Below are positions 12,213 through 22,855 of a DNA stretch of 64,000 nt, piece after piece. The DNA is taken from the NCBI GenBank assembly GCA_019914945.1, contig CM034102.1, positions 11,645,501-11,709,500 of the forward strand. The letters are read 5' to 3'. The notes under the pieces are model-generated. The model was given only the letters and a program-made list of their open reading frames with translations, was not told the DNA's origin and did not search any database. Origin of the DNA: Typha latifolia. Its lineage: Eukaryota; Streptophyta; Magnoliopsida; Poales; Typhaceae. Positions within the stretch are counted from its first letter, which is position 1. Each line of letters opens with the position of its first letter. Position numbers and translations under genes: made by a program.

Positions 12213-14236
12213 TTAACCAAGCTTCCAAGCTTTACCAGTTCTCATGCTAAACTTACTAAGCTTCCCGTAGAACATGACGATCACCAAAAGTAGCTTCCCT
12301 TCCACACTCCACCAGCCCGAAAAGCTATACGGTTTGTCTTCGCAGATGCTATCAGGGTGTAGTTTTAGCAATCGCGAACAACTATAGCCCATAGATAACC
12401 CTACATTCCCATATGCACTGCATGATATAATAAGAGACCAAATTATAATTCTTTTAAGGTGGGTAAATTGAAGATGATATTTGCTAAAGCATTATAGTAT
12501 AAAATTACCCTTCTCTATCTATCGGTTTAAGCTTTCCGAATAGTTGGTGATTTAATAATATCTCTCCATTCGTAGCATAATTAACTAAAAGGCTTGGTTA
12601 ATTAAAATATCATCTCTTTTAGCTTTGATTTGTATTTTTTTTCTTTCCCTTTCTCCATTGCTTATTTCTCTACTTATTTTGTGGCCAATTTCATCTATCA
12701 GGTAGTTATCGTAAGAGTGATAAGAAGTGGAGGCTGACCTTATGACTTCAAAAATCATGTTCAAAGTGGAGAAGTTAAGCGGATCTCGTGATAGCATTCT
12801 TCTCTCTGTGATGCACGCGACGATCACAAAGACGACGACGCAGGAGAATTGCGGCATTATTAGGTACTGCGCTAAAGATTTTCTTGAAGTCTCCTTCTTA
12901 TTTCCCTCGGGACTAGTCTCTTCTTGAGGGGGTGCAATTGTTGTTGAAGCTGGAAGGTACCTATAAATAACAACAGAGTGGGTGTTATCATCACTTGTTA
13001 TTAAATAAGAACAATTTAATATAACAGAGAGAAAGAAAGAAGACGAGGAAAAGCTTACATCATAACAATGAATAACAATAGAACAGCAGGGGCGATGATG
13101 GATGGATCGACGGAATTCTCACCGGAATGCCGAGTATTTACCGCCATAAACAACGCATTCACAACCTTCTGATAAGAATTCATACCATCAAAGACCGCGG
13201 AGTTCCAATTCATCGAACAAAATAGTACAACCATGACAGCCACGAAACCGACAACGGTCGCCGACAAGAAGGCCACTGGCAAGGTAGGGAGCAGATGCTC
13301 GAATCTCATCTTTCTAGGATTCTGAATCATATGCTTGGGTTCTTCAGATTTAGTCAGAGTCCTCAGGGCCCAGATTACCAGCTTCAGGAACAGAGGGAAC
13401 AGCGTGTTGCCTGCGAGGATTTGAGGAATGATTATGAGGAGGAGACCCGAGTTCTTTGAAAAGATTGCCATGTTCTCGTTCGTCGGTATCAATCCTCCAT
13501 TAGCGAATGACGAAACAGCGACAGAGATGGAGAAGAGCACCACATTGATACCCTTCTGTTTAAGTACATCTCTTGAGCTAGAAATAAGAACTAAATACAA
13601 GAGGATGAACACAGAGCCGGCCACATGGAACAGGATAACATAACCCAAGATAACGAAGCCCAAGTACCTTGTACAACTCTGCCTCAGATCATTACCATCA
13701 GTTGAAGAAATTTCTGAGACACCATTATCTAAACCTGACTCAATGTGATCAATGGTTCTTGAAGGATTCATAACATCTAGTTCTATACGAACTGAATCAA
13801 CTCTGTTGACGCTAAGCTCTGGCTTCTTATACTTACAACTTCCTAACCCAAGACATATCAAACTAACAAATACTTCGCCTCCTAGAAACATCAACAAGGT
13901 TAGAACGACGATTTGCGAACTCGAAAGGTCCTCCATCTTGACGGTGGCAAGACCTGAATCCGTAAGTGCGGATGTCGACAAGTAGAGCATGTCCACATAG
14001 GAACTACTAAAGGAAGGGTTGCTGGGCTTGAGTACTACAAGAAGGAAAGAACCAAACAAGGAAATGCAAACAAAATAGAGCAGCTGAATCCAAAAGGTGT
14101 GAACATGGAATGCGAAGAATCGATACAAGAACAAGATGGGCTGGGAGATGTATCTACTGGCACGGAAGAAGCTGTGCATCCTATTGACTACGAATGCATC
14201 GGCCCAGCTTCTCATTTGAGTGAGAGAGAATGGCAT
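12213..14236 (-). CDS. HKT: HKT-type Na+/K+ transporter, copy A
   Basis: Three exons on the minus strand (13059-14236, 12739-12960, 12213-12417) with GT-AG introns of 98 and 321 bp join to a 534-residue protein, the usual HKT size. It has four pore-loop repeats: loop A around [13 protein letters not shown] (Gly95), loop [14 protein letters not shown] (Gly248), loop [12 protein letters not shown] (Gly372) and loop [14 protein letters not shown] (Gly473). HKTs are plasma-membrane carriers/channels that move Na+ or K+ into cells, often from xylem sap. Class I members have Ser at the first filter position; here it is Gly, as in class II (K+-permeable) members. Asp93, two residues before that Gly, replaces the usual hydrophobic residue. 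A TATA-like box lies 86 bp upstream. The frame is intact. Splicing is inferred from consensus and homology. Ion selectivity is inference only. Confidence 0.93.
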
Positions 14237-14321
14237 CTCCTGAGGGAGAAGTGCACAAAGGTTTTATAGCTTGTTTTGGTGGGAACTGGGAATGCCACAA
14301 CGGATACTGGCGGTTTCGATC

Positions 14322-14330
14322 TTTATATAG
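14322..14330 (-). promoter_or_regulatory. TATA-like box of HKT copy A
   Basis: The gene strand reads CTATATAAAG here, 86 bp upstream of the ATG at 14234-14236. The same box at the same distance precedes copy B. Confidence 0.65.
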
Positions 14331-14957
14331 ACCCTTCTCGTCTCCCATTTTCCAAGTACGAGGAGGTTTCCTTCGCAATAATAACAAATATAGGTAATTA
14401 TTTGTAAAAAGATGAAATTATTGGGACGAGAGACGTTTGGCTTTTAGCCTTGACTGCGGGTTGTTGGACATTGGTTGATTCAAAAGATGTGTGTTTGGTT
14501 CATAGGCGATATTTTAAAATAAGAATTTTTATTATTTCTAAGGAGAATTCCGGCTAAAAATTTTCTTCAAACTTTATCACGAAATATTAATCATATTTAA
14601 TGACCAAATGATAGTAGTATATCTGACTATTTTCTAAGTGGAGAGGAGAGAGAAAAATAAAATGAGTATTTATTTGAATTAGTTTTAAATTATAAATTTA
14701 CCCCTAAAATAATTTGCAATTGTCTTTCACAAAATTTTAATTTCTCTTTAAAGAAAATATTTTTTTACTTTTTTTATGTCATTATAAAGGTAATAATAAT
14801 ATGTATATTTCATATTATCTCCTATGTATTAATTTTCCTCCAAAATAAACACTTTTTTTTTTAATTTTCCTCCAAAAACCAAAGTTTGGTAAACTATTGC
14901 GGAACCTGCAAGCATCTTACTAAGCTATTTTGAAGACTTCTTTAATAAAAAACAACT
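14331..14957. other. HKT-A upstream region, no gene
   Basis: AT-rich promoter-side DNA between the HKT-A TATA box and the LTR element at 14963. It carries no supported reading frame. Distal HKT-A promoter elements that survive must lie here or beyond the retroelement block. Confidence 0.55.
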
Positions 14958-14962
14958 CAACG

Positions 14963-15531
14963 TGTTACGAACCAGATATAGTATGATCTAGACGCAAGAA
15001 AATTGTGAAAATTTATATAGAGGTAGCCTCTTAAGTTACAGTTCTAATAAATTTATTTCACAAGAATCCGACTTCTAGATAAAAAGATATTAATAAAATA
15101 ATGGAGCAGGGTCAAATATGGTAAAACGGTAAATATTCAACGTTGCGGCAGTCGTCGCGGATGGCCAAGGGTGATGGTGGACAACTGTAAGATATGGTGG
15201 CTGCTGGTGGAGGAAGATGGATAGAGTTTAAAAGATTGAAATATTTCTACGGCTATGATCTATTCTTATAAAGATAAAAACGATATAACGACTACGATAA
15301 AAGATAAGGACGAAAATATTAACTTAGCTAAACTCAGATTCATTCTATGATAATTATCAACACATCTCCACTCATATTTATAAGAATAAAAATCTCTAGC
15401 AGATCGGATCCATATGCATATTATCCAATTTATTTAAAATTAAAACAATAAGATAAAGCTAACTAACTAACTAACTTGACTTGACTCGACTCGATTTGAC
15501 TCGACTTAACTCATATGGTCGAATCGTAATA
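14963..15531 (-). repeat. 3' LTR of the non-autonomous element
   Basis: Starts TGTTACGAACCAGAT on the plus strand and ends GGTCGAATCGTAATA; aligns along its length with 16841-17587 except for one ~180-bp gap. Confidence 0.87.
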
Positions 15532-15920
15532 ATCTACCACGCTTCTAGCATCTTGTCCTCAAGGTGACTAATACATGAGTTGGATCTCCTAATTTACGTC
15601 GTGCTCGTAAGCCTACGAGGTTGCATAGGCACCGACTCAGTCCGATAGCGTGGGCCCACTGATTCGTTTCACCAGTTGTCCTCGAGCTCCAAGTCATGCT
15701 CGTGGCCTCCCAATAAGTTCGTGCAAGTTGATCAAATCAGATCGCAAAAATTTTGCACTCCTCGAGATATGTGCACTTCATCTCTCCCACTCAATACCCA
15801 AAAACCTAACCCTAGGGCTGAAATTAGATTTTGACCAAAGGGCGCCGCTATGGGCTGCATGGACACCGACGGTGGCTGGGCAAGGTTGTGGGCCTCCGAC
15901 AGTTGACCTCCAGGTAGTCC

Positions 15921-16742
15921 TTGTGGCGGTGGAAGCCAAATATCAAGCTGAAACTTGGGTGGTTGCAGCGGAGGCCATGGTGCCTTGCTAGCGGTTCCCC
16001 CGGCCCCCGACGACTGGGGTTAGTGGCTATAGTCCCACTGTCGTGGAGCCCCGGCGACGAGGCCTGCGGAAGCCACCTTGGCAATATCGCCGTGAGTGTG
16101 GTCGTCGGGTTCAGCCATGCGATGGCCATTGGCAACTGCGGTGGCTACCATGGTATTACAGTTGGCCAGTGGGAGCTGACCATGGCCGCCAATGGTCGTT
16201 GGAATGCCATACTTGTGGCAGGTACCTGCCACGGTTTTGCTGCTACAAGGAGGGTCGTCGACAGTGCTCTTCTAGCCTTTTGCTGCAACTGTCGCCTGTC
16301 TGGCTTAGATGCAGGAGTCCTGTGGAAGGGACTGGACCTAGCGGGAGGGCCTGGGAGCTGTTGGATGGTGGGTGGGGAAGAGAACTCATGGGCCATCTCT
16401 ATCGGCTACTCCAACATCGCTGCAGTGGTGGGCTTGGTCTACAGGGATGGAAGGTGCTCCTCTTCGACCGGAGGAGGGGTTTTGGCCAACAATTGGGTAT
16501 CCTCTCCACCTCCCTCACGGTTTGAAGTTGATGGACATGGTTGGGCTATTTCCACCATGCCAGGCAGTGCTGGCGGCGCAAGGCAGTGGAGGGTGGCTAG
16601 TAGAGCCTCTATCAAGGCCTGTATCGAGTCATTGATGGCGGTTTGGATCTCCTTCGAATTCTCCTTCGACTCAGCTGAAAATTATTTAACAAATACTTTT
16701 ATCCACATTGGCGGAGAGGGCGCTAGAGAAACTCCCAAATGA
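15921..16742 (+). other. Long antisense reading frame inside the non-autonomous element
   Basis: An open frame of about 270 codons runs on the plus strand through the GC-rich interior, antisense to the element. The composition is Gly/Trp/Cys-rich and I recognise no domain. High GC lowers stop-codon frequency, so it is probably non-coding; it is recorded because it is among the longest frames in the window. Confidence 0.2.
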
Positions 16743-16840
16743 ACAGAGATGAGTTCCTGGTCCTCCATGGTCGCTCCTTCCTTGTTCGTCTTGGATTGCG
16801 TGATAACCAATTTTTGAGGAACATCGACTCTGATGCCAAA

Positions 16841-17587
16841 TGTTACGAACCAGATTTGGAATGATCTAGAAGTAATAAATTTGTGAAAATATATATAGAG
16901 ATAGCTTCGGAAGTTAAGGTTCTAATGGATCTAATTTTAGAAGAATCTGATGTCTAGATAAAAATATATTAATAAAATAATAGAGCAAGGTCAAATAGGA
17001 TAAAACGGTAAATATTCGATGTTGTGGCGATCGCCGGAGGGTGGCGGATGGCCAATGGTTGTGGTGGATTATCGCAAGGTATGGTGGCTGCTGGTGGAGA
17101 AAGATGGCTAGGGTTTAGAAGATCAAAATATTTCTACAGCTATGATCTATTCCTAGAAAGATAAAAGCGATCTAACGGCTATGATAAAAGATAAGAACAA
17201 AAATATTAACTTGGCTAAACTTAGATTCATTCCATGATATGCCTGGAAAAGTGACTCACTAATCATGACAAAGAGGGCGAGACAAGAGCCCGGGATGATA
17301 AAATGGAAATAGGACTCGGAGATGACATACTTGACTCTGATGATTCACCCAAGATTTCTAAATGAAAAATGGCAATATTCGGGGGATCCTTTACCGGAAC
17401 CCATACATGTTTCCATAGGTCTATAACACATCTCCGCTCCTATTTATAGGAGAAAATTTCTAGCGGATCGCATCCACATGCGGATTATCTAATTTATTTA
17501 AAATTTAAAATAATAAGATAAAGCTAACTAACTAACTTAACTTGACTCAATTTAACTCAACTTAACCCATGTGGTCGGATTGTAACA
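16841..17587 (-). repeat. 5' LTR of the non-autonomous element
   Basis: TGTTACGAACCAGATTTGG ... GGTCGGATTGTAACA. It carries a ~180-bp segment (about 17240-17420) that is missing from its partner LTR. The tRNA primer site lies just below 16841. Confidence 0.87.
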
Positions 17588-17592
17588 CAACG

Positions 17593-18042
17593 GCGGCTCA
17601 TAATGGTGAAATTGTGAAGTATTTAAATTGAACTTGAAGTTTTATTATGAACTTCTATAAAATAAAATAAAAACCAAGCTAACCATACAAGGCCACTTGT
17701 CGCAACTATCTTTGGAAGAAACAACGAAGGTCACTTGTGAAGTTGCGAACTTACAACTAGCTCTGAAACCAAATAATGATGGTCGCTTGCGAGCTTCTTG
17801 CTAGAAGCTCGCAAAGATTACTACCAAACAACTATATGTTGTGCAATCAATGGGTCGCGAAGCAAAAACAATTTCAAATCCAATACAAGAACAAATAGAA
17901 TTGCAATATATGATATTAACCAAATATTAGCAATGCTAATAGTCACACCAATTTGGGAAAAATTCAATCACGATGTTAGAAATAGAGAGTAATAACAATC
18001 CAAGACAATCACAAGAAAGAATCCCAAATATGTGCTAGGGTT
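17593..18042. other. Unassigned DNA between two LTR elements
   Basis: This holds short repeated words (GGTCACTTG, GGTCGCTTGCGAGC) but no coding frame I can support. It probably derives from another degraded element. Its right edge is the break of a gag fragment at about 18043. Confidence 0.4.
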
Positions 18043-18503
18043 CCACCGCCGTCGGTCTTAGATTTTATATCTGAGGTGGGGGATGATGTGTAGGCATAGG
18101 TAAAAGAAAATTATTAACACTCACATGTCGCACCTGAACATGTGGGGTGTCGGTTCGGTGTATTCCCACCGCTGGTCCTTCTTGAGGCACCGATCTTCGT
18201 CGAGGCGATGACGAAGCCGATCGGTTTATGATATATTCCTTTAAAGCATTATGATCATTCTGCATTACGTCAACTTTATGCAGCAATATTTGCAATATGC
18301 CCCTAAGTTCATTCGCCAAGCCCATATTCACACCCATGGACGTTGGTTGACTCGGTCCTACCGTGGTCGCTCTAAAGGAATCGACCTCATGGTTAGGGTT
18401 ATTGTGGATTGAGTCTTTCCTTTTCGGTGAGCTCTCCATTGGTCTCCTTGTTGATGTTATCTTTCTTGTTTTCACCATTAATAGAGGTCTAAGGTTTACG
18501 TGG
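18043..18503 (-). pseudogene. Gypsy gag N-terminal fragment (array unit 3)
   Basis: On the minus strand an open stretch reads MVKTRKITSTRRPMESS near its start and continues to PMPTHHPPPQI and RPTAVEP, where it is cut at about 18043. The same N-terminal region occurs at about 23.5-23.9 kb and 25.5-25.9 kb. The LTR at 18558-19512 is its 5' LTR. The capsid core and everything downstream are missing. Confidence 0.75.
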
Positions 18504-18557
18504 CTCTAATACCAAATGATAAGTTGTATAGTACCAAAAGATAGGCTCTGATACTAA
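18504..18557 (-). repeat. Tandem tRNA-Met primer-binding-site copies (3 units)
   Basis: Plus-strand motifs CTCTAATACCAA (18504-18515), a diverged TATAGTACCAA (about 18527-18537) and CTCTGATACTAA (18546-18557) recur every ~21 bp. The last abuts the LTR. Each is complementary to the 3' end of initiator-Met tRNA (TTGGTATCAGAG on the element strand). Confidence 0.8.
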
Positions 18558-19512
18558 TGATAGGTTACGGAACGATCCCTTTAAGGTCTGGATTTATTGT
18601 AGGAAGTAGTCCACGTAACTGAGGAAAAATATTCACCAAACATTCTCCCGTAATCAGAAAATTATGAAACCAAGTTTGATCGATTCGTAATGATCTACGC
18701 TTTTCATATTTATGTCCTTCATAGATTCGAACTGCAACTGGGACAAAAATACGATATAGTGGGGATGAATGTGGTGGTGTCGGGTGGAGTGGATGTTAGG
18801 GTTATGGATGATAATGGAGATGAAGGTGGATGGTTGTTGTAGTTTAAAGGATAAAGACGAAGGGGAAGAACTAGTCGAGATCCCAAGGAAGATGGAGGAC
18901 TCGACAGAGGAGGAGAGGAAGATTCGAAGTTAGGAGAGACCTTGCCAATGGTAGAGGAGGTAGGTTGGTGAAGAGGCGAACGTGATGCAAGCTTTCGAAG
19001 GTGCCTGACCGCGTTCAAATGCGCATTTTGCGTTCTCTATTTTTGCGAACCTAATGTAGGCGTTCACAAGGGCGTTCGAACGCAACCTATAGGAATTTTA
19101 TTTAATGAAAATAAGCAACTAATGCAGTAAGAAAAGACTCTAACAAGGTGTATTAGATGGGTGGAGTAGATGATAAAGGCTGCCATCCACACCTTTATAG
19201 AGGCTAGCCAACAAGCCAAAATAATAATTATTAACCCTAATACTAGTGGACTCTCGTTGATCGCGTTCGAATGCACAAAAGACATTATCTGTGGATGCGA
19301 ACTGATGTAGGCGTTCGCACGCGGGCGTTCGATTGCGCCCGACCGCGTTCAAATGCATATTTTGCATTCTCTATTTTTGCGAACTTATGTAGGCGTTCGC
19401 AAAGGCGTTCGAACACGCCCCCTTCCGTGTTCCAACGCAACCTACAGAAAGTTTTATTTTTCTGAAAATAAATAACTAATGCAATAAAAAAAGACTCTAG
19501 CAAGGTATATCA
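18558..19512 (-). repeat. Gypsy (chromovirus) LTR, shared between a pol on one side and a gag on the other
   Basis: Plus strand: TGATAGGTTACGGAACG ... GCAAGGTATATCA, so the ends are TGATA...TATCA. On the right it abuts a polypurine tract and the chromodomain end of pol (thus a 3' LTR); on the left it abuts primer-binding sites and gag (thus also a 5' LTR). U3 holds a cluster of GCGTTCGAACGC-like words, and a TATA-like CTATAAAGG lies near 19190 (element strand). Confidence 0.87.
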
Positions 19513-19538
19513 GCCCATCACACTTCCCCCATCTTGTC
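19513..19538 (-). promoter_or_regulatory. Polypurine tract of the chromovirus
   Basis: The element strand reads GACAAGATGGGGGAAGTGTG directly before the 3' LTR and just after the pol stop codon, the expected place and composition for the plus-strand primer. Confidence 0.75.
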
Positions 19539-19539
19539 C

Positions 19540-22500
19540 TCAAGGTGTAAAGTTGGGGAAACGCTCCAAGATGTCCGTCTCCAGCTCCCATGTCGCCTCA
19601 TCGGATGGTTTGCTAAGCCACTCGGCTAGGACCTCAATCTCCAATCTGGTACCATGACGTCGTTGGCGCTTAGCAAGTACATGAACTAGCTCTACGATCT
19701 TTGTCTCCTCCAATGGCTCTGGTAGAACTGATCCAACGACCTGATGATCTCCAATCTACTCCCTCAGCAATAAAACATGGAAGACCAAATGTACTCTTGA
19801 CCCCTCAGGCAGCTCCAAGCGATACGCAACTGGATCGATACGCTCTAACACCCGAAACGGACCGAAGTAGCAATGTGCTAACTTCTGGTTTTGCATCGTA
19901 CGTAAGGTCACCTGTCGGTACGGTTGCACCCTCACGAACACCCAACTGCTGATGCCAAACCCCTGCTACCGAAGGCAGTGATCATAAACTTAGTTCATGC
20001 AATTTTGAGCAAGTTTAAGATGGGCATGCAGCCTCCTCAATGTGGCATCTCTATCTATCAAAGCTAAGTTCACATCCATCTAATCTGCAAATGCAACTAG
20101 GTCATAGGCGTGTAATGTTAGAGCCATGCGCCCATACACCACGTTGAACGGAGTCATACCAATACTAATATGGTGGGCGGTGTTAGAAGACCACTCTGCC
20201 CATGGTGAGAACTCCAACCATCGTCTCGACATCTCTCCCACAAAGCACCGCAAATGCTGCTCAATGCCTTGATTGACCACCTCAGTTTGGCCGTCCGTCT
20301 GTGGATGGTAGGCCGAACTAAAGTTCAATCAAGTCCCCTGCAATCTGAAAAACTCTATCCAAAAGGCGCTCACAAATACACGATCACGATTCGAGACAAT
20401 TGTGCGTGGCATGCTATGCAACCGAGCAACATCTCTTACAAAAATTTTAGTCACTGACTTGGCTGAAAATGGAAGTGACAATGTAGAAAAGTGCGCATAC
20501 TTGCTCAATCTATCAACCACTATAAAAATAATATAAAAGCCACGTACCAGCGGAAGACCTTCTATAAAATCCATAGAAATATCTTTCCAAACACGGTTTG
20601 GTATCATTAGAGGCTAAAGTAATCCGACTAGTCTCAATGTGGTTGCCTTCGCTCTTTGACAGACTTCGCAAACACAAACAAAAATCCTCACATCTCGCCT
20701 CAGTCCTGGCCACGTGCAGCTCTGTGATATCATCTTATAAGTCCTCAAGACAACCTCATAACTAGCCTCTGGAGTTTGGTGGAAGTGCTCCAATAATTTC
20801 TGCCACAATCCATCATTTGCGGGCACCCTGATGCACCCGCGGTCCAGCAGCAAACCGCCTCGGTTCTCCAACTCCAGGTGGCTCTCCGAATCATCCAATA
20901 GCTCCTGTAACAATCTCATAACATCTGGGTCAGATGTACATACATACTTTAGCTCGTCAAGAAAAAAAAAGTGGGAAAAGAAAAAGCTGCGAGCTCGGCG
21001 GTATCGGGTTGGAGCGATAGTGCATCCGTCGCTCTATTTTCCGTTCCTTTCTTGTATTGAATTTCATAATCATACCCCAGAAATTTTGTAACCCATCTCT
21101 TCTATGTCGAAGTGTGAATACGGTGTCCCATAAAGTATGGAAGCTCATTTGATCAGTTCGAATAATGAATCACCTACCAATCAAATAAGGCCTCCACTTT
21201 GTCACCGCATTAGGATTGCCAACATCTCCCTCTCGTAGGTCGATAATTGCTGGGATTTTGTTGATAAAGCCTTGCTGAGAAAAACTATGGGAAGTCCTCC
21301 TTGTATTAGTACAACACCTATGCCAACTCCTGATGCATCGCATCCACAACGAACTCTTTGGTGAAGTCCAGTAGAGCTAGAATGGGCGCCGTTGTCATTG
21401 TTGTTTTAATTTTTCAAAGGCTGTAGTGGCTTCATCCATCCATCTAAAAGAGTCATTCCTTAGCAAGGAAGCGAGAGAAGCAGCATTCTTGTCATACTCG
21501 GCGATGAAGCGGCGATAATACCCGGTCAGCCCCAAGAATCCTCGCAAACCTATGGTGGAAATAGGAATTAGCCAAGTGGTCATGCACGCCACCTTTTGAG
21601 GATCCGCTGCCACTCCTTACGCTGTGATAATGTGGCCTAAATAATCCACTTGTGATACTCCCCATAGGCACTTAGACTTATTAATCTTCAGCTAGTTTTA
21701 TTTCAATAAATTCAGCACATCCTCCAAATGTCGCTAATGCTCCATTTTAGCCCTATTGTACACCAAAATTTTGTCAAAGAATACCAAGACATACCGTCGC
21801 AGGAGATGCCAAAAAATATCATTCATGAGGCCTTGAAAGGTTGCTGGAGCATTGATGAGACCAAAGGGCATCACCCGAAACTTGTAGTGCTCGCCCGGAG
21901 TCTGAAAATGATAATACCCAGCCCTCAAGTCAAGCTTGCTGAATATGGTTGCCCCTACAAGCTCATCCAGCAGCTCCTCTATGACCAGAATGGGATACCG
22001 GTCCTTGATGGTGATAGCGTTTAGTGCCTAGTAGTTGATACAAAAATGCCACATCCTATCCTTCTTTCGCACTAATAGCACGGGCGATGAGTAAGAGCTA
22101 TGACTTGGTCGTATGAGGCCTTGCTCCAACATCTCGGCCACCATCTTTGAGATAATTTTCTTCTGCACATGTGGATACTGATACGGTCTCATGTTCACCG
22201 TTCGTCTTGGTGGTAATTCCTTTGGCTCCTCAAACAGTCTAGCAAATTTATGTAATAAATTAGACAAGTCAATGATAGTACCTAGACTCATTAGAGGCTC
22301 ATTTGCTGCTGGACTTAACTAAAGAAGATAGGTCAAATCACTCGCACAAGCCAGCCCCACCATCGGCTGCATCGCTGGAATCGGCGGGGACTGAACGCCA
22401 TCAAGCTGCACCTCTTTGTTTCCTTGCTTAAATTTCGTCCACATGCTCCAGAAATCAAATGTGATGGGTCCCAAGCTCTGCAACCACTACGTGCGTAGCA

Positions 22501-22675
22501 CAATGTCCACTCCTCTTAATGCCAACGAATACAAATCCACAATGATGTCGTATCCCTGCACCCGTATACTGACCCGACGACACAAGCTCTTCGCCCGAAG
22601 CTTCGTGCCGTCACTAATAGAAGAGGGGTGGCTCGACAGTCGAGGGAGATTAGAAGTTAGGAGAAACCTTGCCAA
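19540..22675 (-). pseudogene. Degenerate Ty3/gypsy chromovirus pol: protease remnant, RT, RNase H, integrase, chromodomain
   Basis: Reading down the minus strand: a C-terminal half of the aspartic protease (VQGYDIIVDLYS, 22.5-22.6 kb); RT from about 22.3 kb ([36 protein letters not shown]); RNase H remnants with frameshifts (20.95-21.4 kb); the integrase zinc region (CEVCQRAK, 20.68 kb), core (MDFIEGLP; YHPQTDGQTE) and GPFRVLERI; and a terminal chromodomain (EVLAEWLSKPSDEATWE) ending in TGA at 19540-19542. The chromodomain marks a chromovirus, which tends to target chromatin. Several stop codons and frameshifts are present. The RT box reads [10 protein letters not shown] (second catalytic Asp lost), the integrase core reads VSNRDRVF (a catalytic Asp changed), and the zinc-finger His reads Tyr. 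The protease N-terminal half with its active site is replaced by LTR sequence. This copy is inactive. Confidence 0.9.
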
Positions 22676-22855
22676 TGGTAAAGGTGGAAGGATGGTGACA
22701 AGAGAGGATGGAGATTAGGGTAGATAAATGATAGAGAGGGAAAAAATTAATATTTCAATAGCATAATGAATTTGGCTGCCATCCACATATATATATAGGC
22801 TAGCCAACAAGTCCTAAAATAATAAATAACCCTAATTCTTGTGCCTCCTCTAACA
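22620..22855 (-). repeat. LTR core fragment embedded between gag and protease
   Basis: About 235 bp matching the middle of the family LTR (TATA region GCCTATATATATATG through the C/T-rich transcribed part). Both ends are missing. It replaces the gag zinc knuckle and the protease N-terminus: gag reads ...YSSNVRGG into it, and it reads out directly into the protease remnant ISDGTKLRAK. Confidence 0.8.

Larger units (their letters stand above)
14963..17587 (-). mobile_element. Complete non-autonomous LTR retrotransposon (2,625 bp) with CAACG target duplication
   Basis: Two LTRs bound it: 16841-17587 (5' LTR in the element's sense) and 14963-15531 (3' LTR), with TGTTACGA...TCGTAAYA ends. A perfect 5-bp duplication CAACG flanks it (14958-14962 and 17588-17592). 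Next to the 5' LTR, 16827-16838 is complementary to TTTGGCATCAGAGT, close to the initiator-Met tRNA primer site; a purine-rich GGACAAGATG tract precedes the 3' LTR. The ~1.3-kb interior is GC-rich and has only a broken gag-like reading on the minus strand (MEDQELISVHLG...). I see no protease, RT or integrase. The 3' LTR lacks about 180 bp present in the 5' LTR. It must have been mobilised in trans. Confidence 0.87.

Noticed and set aside
12585..12927. Separate small genes at the HKT-A exon 2 region on both strands
   Set aside because: They are exon 2 read through into an intron and its antisense shadow.
15921..16742. A ~270-codon plus-strand protein gene
   Set aside because: Lies antisense inside the LTR element in GC-rich DNA; composition is odd, no domain is seen and there is no promoter context.
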